From Ceratopteris richardii (Eukaryota; Streptophyta; Polypodiopsida; Polypodiales; Pteridaceae): a stretch of 64,000 nt of DNA. Shown piece after piece: positions 57,441 to 64,000 of the stretch (position 1 is the stretch's first letter; every line of letters begins with the position of its first letter). The DNA is taken from the NCBI GenBank assembly GCA_020310875.1, contig CM035427.1:89067919-89131918 (forward strand). Direction: 5' to 3'. Made by a program: the position numbers and the translations under genes. The notes beneath the pieces were generated by a model. That model worked only from the letters and a program-made list of their open reading frames with translations, ran no database searches and was not told the origin of the DNA.

Positions 57441-58053
57441 TTCCTATTATGATGAGATCGCAGATGTATACCTACTTGCCATCTTCGTTCTTCATGTAGA
57501 GAGAAGGATCTGCACTACTTGGACTATACCCACATTTTGTGAGGTACTCAACCAATCTTTGGTTCCATGCATGTGGTGCTTGCTTCAGCCCATACAAATC
57601 TTTCTTCAATCTATCAACAAAATATGGATGCTTTTTGTCTTCAAATCCAATCTGTTGACTCATGTATACCTCTTCTTGAAGTTCACCATTGAGAAAAGCA
57701 TTTCTTATGTCAAGTTGGTACAATGGCCATGTCCTTGTTTCACTCATTGCAATCAAAGCTCTAATTGTTCCCATCTTTGCAACTGGGTTGAAAGTCTCTT
57801 CATAGTCGATGCCATGAGTCTGCTTGAATCCCTTTGCCACTAGTCTAGTTTTATGCCTAGTTGGAGAACCATCAGCATTTCTCTTTATTTTAAACACGCA
57901 TTTATTTGGAACAATCCTCATACCTTCAGCCTTTGGAATTAGCTCCCATGTGTGATTGTCCTTGAGAACTTTTATCTCTTCTTGCATAGCTCGCTTCCAT
58001 TCTTTTTGTGTACATGCTTCTTCATATGCATTTGATTCTTTGTCTTTGACCAC
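57441..58053 (-). pseudogene. Co-F reverse transcriptase, active site deleted
   Basis: Good N-terminal and middle blocks: WKRAMQEEIKVLKDNHTWEL, HKTRLVAKGFKQTHGIDYEE, LDIRNAFLNGELQEEVYMSQ and LYGLKQAPHAWNQRLVEYL. At 57430-57475 the reading goes from VYIC directly to DLIIIGSNL in a shifted frame. About four codons covering most of the YVDD box are missing, and a frameshift occurs. Polymerase activity is impossible. The neighbouring blocks are otherwise well kept. Confidence 0.88.
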
Positions 58054-59215
58054 CTATGTCATATATGCAAAATTCTTTGCAATAAAACTATCATAGCTAA
58101 GCCTTTGAATTGGATACCTTGCTCTTGAAGAACTCCTTTCATTTCTTTTTGAATATTGCTTCTTCAACCGGTTCAACTTTACCTTTGGTGTAATCACCTC
58201 TTCATACTCTTCTTCACTTGCATTTGAATCACTATTTTGGGCAACACTTTCAGCTTCAAATCTTTCATAACCTGATGTTGGTGATGAGGAATGACTCCTT
58301 AGTCTCCCCTTCCATGTTGAGCTTTCTCTGTGTGATGTAGAAGCTTCTGGATCTGACATTTGAGTGCTTGTTTGCTAAAATCCTTCTTGGACAGCACCTC
58401 CATCATCTTCATAATCTTCTTCAAGAATATTCTCTTTCCCTTTATCTCCAAACCATGGTCTTAACTCATCAAATACCACATCTTGTGAGACTTGTAGCTC
58501 CTTTGTCACCGGATTGTAGCACCTATATTCTTTTTGCTCCAATGAATATCCAATGAATATCCAATGAAAATATAGTTTTCTGACTTTTGCTCCATCTTTG
58601 TCCTTAGTTCTTGAGGAATGTGAACATAAAACACACATCCAAAAACTTTGAGATGTGTAAGGTCATGTTTCTTACCAGAATAAACCTCTTCGGGAGTTAA
58701 ATTTTGCACTCCAATTGTTATGCACTTGTTCATCAAATAAGCAGCCGTACTAGCTACTTCAGCCCAATAGTTTACTAGAACCTTCATCTCGTTGAGCATG
58801 CGTCTTGCAACTTCTATGATATGTCTATTTTTCCTTTCAATAATTCCATTTTGTTGAGGCGTATATCTACATGTAAATTGTCGTTTGATGCCATTTTCAT
58901 AAAGAAAATCTGAAAATTCTTTGGAGAAATATTCTCCTCCTCCATTGGATTTCAAGGTGTTTATGTACCATCGTGTTTCCTTTTCTACCTGTGCTTTAAA
59001 TCTCTTGAACATAGAGAACACATCTGATTTTTGTTTTATGCAAAACATCCATACTTTTCTTGATGATTGTCAATAAAAGTGACAAAATATCTATTAGTAG
59101 CCATCGATGGTTGTTGTCTTGGTCCCCATACATCTGTGTATCAAGTTGAGGACATTCGCCAACTAGTTGCTCTTCTTGAATGGTTGTCGAGTTTGCTTTC
59201 CTAGTTGGCATGCTT
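58054..59215 (-). pseudogene. Co-F integrase core, C-terminus and linker
   Basis: The frame 59048-58506 has FKAQVEKETRWYINTLKSNG and GEYFSKEF (where the usual Asp of SDGGGEY is Asn), CRYTPQQNGIIERKNRHIIE (Glu kept), VNYWAEVASTAAYLMNKC and HLKVFGCVFYVHIPQELRTK. Then 58638-58375 has EYRCYNPVTKELQVSQDVVF, and 58359-58054 is a Ser/Glu-rich linker with SSRARYPIQRLSYDSF. The first Asp region near 59130-59160 is frameshifted. An 11-bp duplication (AATGAATATCC) sits at 58545-58565. Confidence 0.87.
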
Positions 59216-60780
59216 CACAAAACTCATGCAGTCCAACATCATTGAATCTTGGAAGACCTCTTACCGATTCATGGTTGCTCATGTCCTTGAGCTTGGGAAT
59301 GTTGATATGCCAAAACCTTTTGTGCCACAAATCAATTTCAGCAACCCTCTTGTTTCCAAATTGAATATACATCACCTTTCTATGTGGTTGTTGAATGTCC
59401 AAAGTGAACGTCCTACCTTCTTTTCTTCCTTGGGCAACAACCTTGAATCCTTCTTTTGGATTCTTTATTAAGCAGTCTTTTTCATTGAAGATAACATGAT
59501 ATCCTTTCTCTACTTGTCCTACTGAAATCAAATTCTTTGCAATAGTAGGAACATGAAGAACATCAGTCAATACCTTTTTGTCTCCAAGCTTGATTTCTCC
59601 AACATGCTCAATTGTCTGTTGAGTTTCATCATCAGTCTCTACACATCCTTTTCCACTTGGAGCTTGTAGATTTGTGAATAAATCTCCTTCTCATGTCATA
59701 GGATTGCTGCAACCTAAATCCATAAACCATTTTTTGTCATCACTTCTTTTATTGTACTCATGCTTCATGGCAAGCATGGTTTGCTTATCTCCTTCACTTG
59801 ATGTACTCGTATAGTTACTTTGGCTCCTTTGGTTGCCTCCATTCGGCCTTCCATTCTTTTGCCAACAATCATTTGCATAATGTCTTAGTTGACCACAATG
59901 ATAACATGTTATACCTTTATGAGGATTGGATGAACCTCGACCTCTTCCTCTATTTCTTCCTCGACCTCTTCCATATGTGTTGTCATTTGAGTTTTCCTTG
60001 TCCTCCAAGTTGTATTGTTTGGAATTTATGTTGTTATAACTTCTTTCTTTTCCTCTCGAGCCTCCTCTTGAATTCCTTCCTCTATCTCGACCTGCATATA
60101 ACATTTGGCTATGGCTATCCTTATCTTTATTGCTTTCTCCTTATTGAGTAGCCTCTTCAGCCACATGTTTTGGTATAATCTCCTCGAACCTTGGTAGAGG
60201 ATCTCTATAAAGAATGTTTGTGATGACGGCCTTTCACTTTTCTTCACTCCTCAAGCCATTGAGGGATATTTGGACGATGTCTTTCTCTTCTATCTTGCAT
60301 CCAACTGATGCTAGCTGATCTTGAAGCTCCTTGATCTTCAATGTTTACTCACTAATGCTTTGGTTTGAGCTTTTCTTCATGTTGTTGAGCTTGTTCTTGA
60401 GTTGCATCTTTCGAGACCTTGTTGAGGTAGCATACACCTTCTCCAATGCTTCTCAAACTTCCTTGGCTATCTCTAGGCTTTGCACATGATCAATTATAGT
60501 GTTAGAAATAACTTGTGAGCTGAGAAACATCACCTTTCAATTCCTCTCTTCCCAATCAGCAAATTGTCTCCTTTGTGTTGGAGTAATGTTTGGATCTTGA
60601 AGGTCCACTAATTGTGGATCATCTCCAATTACTAGACTCCATAAACCTTTATCTTTAATGTAATTTGTCATTCTATACCTCTAAGAATGAAAATTATCTT
60701 TATCTAACTTCTCAACTTGTTGTCCTAAATCAACCACTGAAGACTTCCAAGTTTGAAGTTTACCTCAGATATGTTGTGGC
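59163..60780 (-). pseudogene. Co-F gag, protease and H2C2 module
   Basis: Gag starts near 60780 without a clear ATG (VEKLDKDNFHS, a stop, RYRMTNYIKDKGLWSLV). The Arg-rich part 60104-59691 has the zinc knuckle CYHCGQLRHYANDC. The protease site reads FMDLGCSNPMT, so Ser of DSG is Leu and the usual His is Pro. The frame 59570-59163 has VPTIAKNLISVGQVEKGYHV and the zinc module LWHKRFWHINIPKLKD, EFCEACQLGKQTR. Multiple stops. Confidence 0.85.
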
Positions 60781-60886
60781 GCTCTTTCTTGACTTTACGA
60801 AGCTCCCCCTTGATTTGTAGCTTCTCCCTTGCTTTACTTCAGTTCCAATGCTTTGCCTCTCCAAGCTCCACTGCTCTATTGTTTTT

Positions 60887-60897
60887 CTCTGATACCA
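60887..60897 (-). other. Co-F primer-binding site, initiator tRNA-Met
   Basis: Minus-strand TGGTATCAGAG two bases from the right LTR. Perfect for the core. Confidence 0.92.
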
Positions 60898-60899
60898 AC

Positions 60900-61408
60900 T
60901 GTTGGAGAATTCCCCTCCTATGCGCAGCGGAAAGTGTAGAAAACCTTCTCAGGATCAAGACTTTTACCTACAGCTTAACCTTAGAATGAAAACTAGTATC
61001 AATTGAAGAAGACAATGAAATTGAGACTTTGGTCACTCAAAATAGAGACTAAGAGCTTTCAAATGAGCTATCAAACACTCAATTTGGAATAGTTTTGGTT
61101 TGGTAACTCTTTGCCTCAGGACAGTTTGTCTGTCCACTCAGTTAGGTTGAAAACTAGACTTCACTAAAAGCTGAATAACTCAAAGAGCATGATGGATTTG
61201 ATAAAATTGTTTTAGATAGAGGAAGAACACGAGATAAGCTTTCAACGGCTATTTAAACTCTAAGAATGGATACATACATTGAGAGATATGACTCTTGCAA
61301 TGAGGCTACCCAGAAATGGTGAGCAGCTGGACATAGTCTATGAGACTGAAGAAAACGAAATGACTGAAACCAAATGAACTTCCTACAAGGGGACATAAGC
61401 ACCTTCTT
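60900..61408 (-). repeat. Co-F 5' LTR, truncated
   Basis: TGTTGGAGAATTCCCCTCCT onward, matching the left LTR to AGCACCTTCTT. There it is replaced by Co-G sequence. The missing part corresponds to the last 280 bp of the left LTR. Confidence 0.88.
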
Positions 61409-61786
61409 TTCACGAGGAAGGAGATAAGGAAGAGAGCTCACACACACACTCTCACTCTCAAGGAGAAGCACACACACAGATTGAGGCAAGGAAGAATGAT
61501 CTTCTTCTTCTTCTTCTATTACATAAAAAGGAATGTACAAGAATGACCTAAAAACAAGAATACAACAAGTGCAATATATAAAGACCAGTACATAAGGAAA
61601 AACCTAATGTCCGCGAATGAGTGAGCTGGCAAGAAACAAATGTGCCATCACTCTCGGTAGATAGTCTAATAAAGCTCAATGAAGTATCCCTGACATATAC
61701 TGGCATGACCACTATACATGTCAGAGAAACGAAAATCTGGTACGTGTCATCCTGGATCATCACATGTTGAGCTTGATATCTCAACA
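61409..61786 (-). repeat. Co-G 3' LTR
   Basis: Right end GATATCTCAACA, so on the minus strand the LTR begins TGTTGAGATATC after GATTGAGGGGGAG. The left limit is set where Co-F homology ends (61408). It lacks a clear TG start, so it may be a few bases off. The partner LTR is outside the window. Confidence 0.78.
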
Positions 61787-62271
61787 CTCCCCCTCAATCT
61801 CAACACCATATCCTGTAATCCAAGCATCTTCCGAAACTTCTTCAACTTCTCAGCTCCAAGTGCTTTGGTGAAAATATCAGCAACCTGCTCATCTGTTCTC
61901 ACATAAACAAGATCAATATCACCTGCTAATACCTTCTCTCTGATGAAGTGATAATGTACCTCAATATGTTTTGTTCTAGCATGGAAAACAGGGTTCCGTG
62001 CTAACTGTATGCTGCTAAGATTATCACAATAGATAGTGATAGGCTTTTGCACTTCCACACCTAAATCTGCAAGTAACATCTCCAGCCATGATGCCTCACA
62101 TGCTTCCATTGCAGCACCTCTGTACTCAGCCTCTGTACTCGACAAAGCAACAGTGGGTTGCTTCTTACTGCTCCATGTAATAGCTGCACCTCCAAGTGAG
62201 AAAAGAAAGACACTAGTAGATCTTCTATCTGGAGTACTACCAACCCAATCTGCATCGGTGTATCCATGAAC
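61747..62271 (-). pseudogene. Co-G RNase H, end of pol
   Basis: Continues the RT frame after one stop (TAG at 62272). It has GYTDADWVGSTPDRRSTS (Asp), ALSSTEAEYRGAAMEACEAS (Glu), IYCDNLSSIQLARNPVFHAR (Asp), VHYHFIREKVLAGDIDLVYV and DEQVADIFTKALGAEKLKKF. The frame then passes through the polypurine tract, coding LRGSVEISS, and ends at 61747, 40 bases inside the LTR. All catalytic acids are present. The ATG-initiated part starts at 62145, but reading is open from the stop. Confidence 0.9.
61787..61799 (-). other. Co-G polypurine tract
   Basis: Minus-strand GATTGAGGGGGAG directly before the LTR start TGTTGAG. It is coding as well (see RNase H). Confidence 0.9.
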
Positions 62272-63837
62272 CTACAAATCTACACCAGCTTCATAAAACA
62301 ATGCATAATCCAAAGTAGCACTCACATAACGTAGAGTACGCCTCAGAGCATCCAAATGTGGCTTCCTGGGAACCTGCATAAACTGACTTTCAAGTCCAAC
62401 AGTGTAGCTTAAATCAGGTCTTGTAACTGTAAGATATATAAGACTTCCCACAATTTTCCTGTACATAGTAGCATTTTCCAATGCTTCACCTGATGTAGTA
62501 TCCAATTTCAAATTCTGATCTAAAGGCATAGAAATTTGCTTGCAATCAGCCATACCATACTTTTGCAGCATATTCAAGGCATATTGCCTTTGCGACATCC
62601 ATATACCTGTTTCTGTATGTATAAACTCAATGCCCAAGAAATAGCGCAGCACACCAAGATCTTTCATGTCGAATTCCTGCATAAGAAGTTTCTTTACCTC
62701 TTTGATGCTTTCTTCATTATCACCACCTACAATCAGGTCATCAACATAAATAGCCACAATAGTGATGCCATCATCAGCCTTCCTTGCATATAGTGAGTGA
62801 TCTGCATCACACATAGAAAACCCAATGCTGGTTAAGTAATCAGCAATCCTTGCATGCCATGCACGCGGAGCGTGCTTCAGCCCATACAAAGCCTTTTGCA
62901 ACCTGCAGACATATTCTGGATGCTTTGAATCTTCATATCCTTGTGGCTGGTCCATATATACTTCTTCCTGTAACTCACCATGTAGGAAAGCATTCTTCAC
63001 ATCCATCTGATGCAAAGTCCATCCTTTTGTTGTGGCTAATGCAACAAGTGTTCTGACAGTAGACATTTTAGCTACAGGGCTGAATGTTTCCTCATAATCA
63101 ATGCCATATGTCTGTGCATAACCTTTAGCTACCAATCGTGCTTTATACCTGCTTATGCTACCATCAGCATTATGCTTTACCTTGTAAACCCATTTGCAGC
63201 CTATGGATTTCTTTCCTTGCGGCAATGGAACCAGCTTCCATGTATCATTTCCATAAAGTGCAGCCATCTCCTCATCCATAGCTTTTTCCCAATCTGCATT
63301 ACCAATTGCATCTTCAAAACAAGAAGGTTCAGCATCTTGTATTACCTTTGTCATGTAGGCACAATGGCGAGCCATGTAACTATCATATGTCAATCGTTGC
63401 ACTGAATTACGCATCCTCCCAGATCTTCTTGGTCCTGGGTCACTTCTTCTTGTATCATCTACATGTGCCCTTCTTACTCCTAGAGTCTTCACAGAGGGCG
63501 ATCCAAGTTCCTCATCAAAACTCTTTTCTGAACCGCTTGAATCTCCATCAACGTCTTCAAAACCTGCACCTGTTTTACTACCAGCAGAAAGTTTTTCTTT
63601 ACCTTTCTTGGATGTATTTGATGAATTTGCTGGACTGAAATTTCCACGCAATCTTCCACTCCATGGATTTGAGTTGGAACTATTGCTTGGTGATGCATCC
63701 GGTCCACTCAAAACTTGAGATTCTGCACTAGATTTTTCAGCATTTTCTTTGTCATTTGGTTCAAGATTAAGTCCTTCTTTGGCATCTGCATAGAAGCTTG
63801 ACATTTCATCAAATACCACATCTCTGCTCACCTTCAC
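62272..63837 (-). pseudogene. Co-G reverse transcriptase with linker
   Basis: A 521-codon open frame. The N-terminal part is the Ser-rich linker after integrase (KVSRDVVFDEMSSF, then NSVQRLTYDSYMARHCAYMT). RT from about residue 190: WEKAMDEEMAALYGNDTWKL, GCKWVYKVKHNADGSISRYK, ARLVAKGYAQTYGIDYEETF, MDVKNAFLHGELQEEVYMDQ, LYGLKHAPRAWHARIADYL and the intact VAIYVDDLIVGGDNEES. It ends LDYALFYEAGVDL at a TAG where the protein would normally go on into RNase H. By sequence the polymerase domain is undamaged, but a nonsense codon on each side makes this a defective pol. Confidence 0.92.
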
Positions 63838-64000
63838 CTGTCATGTGAGTGGGTTATAACATTTGTACCCCTTTTGCTCAAGGGAATATCCAATGAAGAC
63901 ACATTTTTCTGCTTTCAGATCAAGCTTCGTCCTCAACTCATCTGGAACATGTACATATGCAATACAGCCAAAAACTTTCAGATGTGATAAGTTTGGCTTT
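63838..64000 (-). pseudogene. Co-G integrase C-terminal end, partial
   Basis: Minus-strand reading from the edge: HLKVFGCIAYVHVPDELRTK, CVFIGYSLEQKGYKCYNPLT, then one TGA and QVKVSRDVV joining the RT ORF. It is in the same frame as the ORF at 62272-63837. The rest of integrase lies outside the window. Confidence 0.85.

Larger units (their letters stand above)
55699..61408 (-). mobile_element. Co-F: Ty1/copia element inserted in Co-D
   Basis: A minus-strand element with left LTR 55699-56490, right LTR 60900-61408 (truncated by Co-G), PBS and polypurine tract. Gag to RNase H are present in order, with many frame breaks. It interrupts the RNase H region of Co-D. The right target site is lost. 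Confidence 0.9.
61409..64000 (-). mobile_element. Co-G: Ty1/copia element, partial, best preserved
   Basis: Minus-strand element running off the right edge. The window holds its 3' LTR, polypurine tract, RNase H, RT and the end of integrase. Only two in-frame stops are seen over about 2.2 kb of pol. It is inserted in the right LTR of Co-F, making it the most recent event in that stack. Confidence 0.9.

Overview
Organism and overall character. This is a eukaryotic repeat block, almost certainly from a land plant with a large retrotransposon-rich genome. The tRNA primer-binding sites (initiator Met and Asp types), the chromodomain Ty3/gypsy elements and the plant-type Ty1/copia elements all point that way. 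I cannot name the species; a gymnosperm or fern-like genome would fit but is not shown. I found no host gene, rRNA, tRNA gene or prokaryotic feature. Everything recognisable is an LTR retrotransposon, mostly decayed and nested, or simple-sequence DNA.

Layout. 1-4250 (-): 3' half of a Ty3/gypsy pol (Gy1a). 4251-6927: (TGTA)n-rich microsatellite ending in a (CT)58 run. 6928-13380 (-): Ty3/gypsy element Gy2 with two LTRs and a Met-tRNA PBS. 13381-14345: (CA)/(TA)/(TG)/(CT) microsatellites with long inverted arms. 14558-26052 (+): Ty1/copia Co-A, split at 17694 by Co-B (17695-24150, -), which has a perfect 5-bp target duplication. 26053-28494 (-): 3' end of gypsy Gy3. 28495-45032 (+): Gy1b, a 16.5-kb Ty3/gypsy element of the same family as Gy1a. 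45469-46441 (+): internally deleted copia Co-C. 46442-49133 (-): deleted chromovirus Gy4. 49134-50097 and 55219-55698 (+): old copia Co-D, interrupted by Co-E (50098-55213, -), a member of its own family in the opposite orientation. 55699-61408 (-): copia Co-F, inserted in the RNase H region of Co-D. 61409-64000 (-): copia Co-G, inserted in the right LTR of Co-F and running off the window; it is the best preserved.

Most unusual object. The Gy1 family has a pol architecture I do not recognise as standard: a normal DTGA protease before RT, two tandem H2C2 zinc-binding modules in the integrase, a second DSGA aspartic-protease-like domain downstream of the integrase, and then about 3 kb of further coding potential with a long coiled coil. 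The duplicated H2C2 module and the second protease are both visible in the two independent copies, so they are family traits and not local accidents. The Gy1b leader also carries an array of roughly 25 GGTATCGTATCG-type motifs.

How the parts work together. Each element encodes or once encoded Gag, protease, integrase, reverse transcriptase and RNase H, which package, process, copy and integrate its own RNA. Nearly all copies are disabled: Gy1b has YVGD instead of YVDD in RT and Lys at the integrase Glu position, Co-F lacks the YVDD box, and most frames contain stops. The nesting gives a relative order of events: Co-D before Co-E, Co-D before Co-F before Co-G, and Co-A before Co-B.
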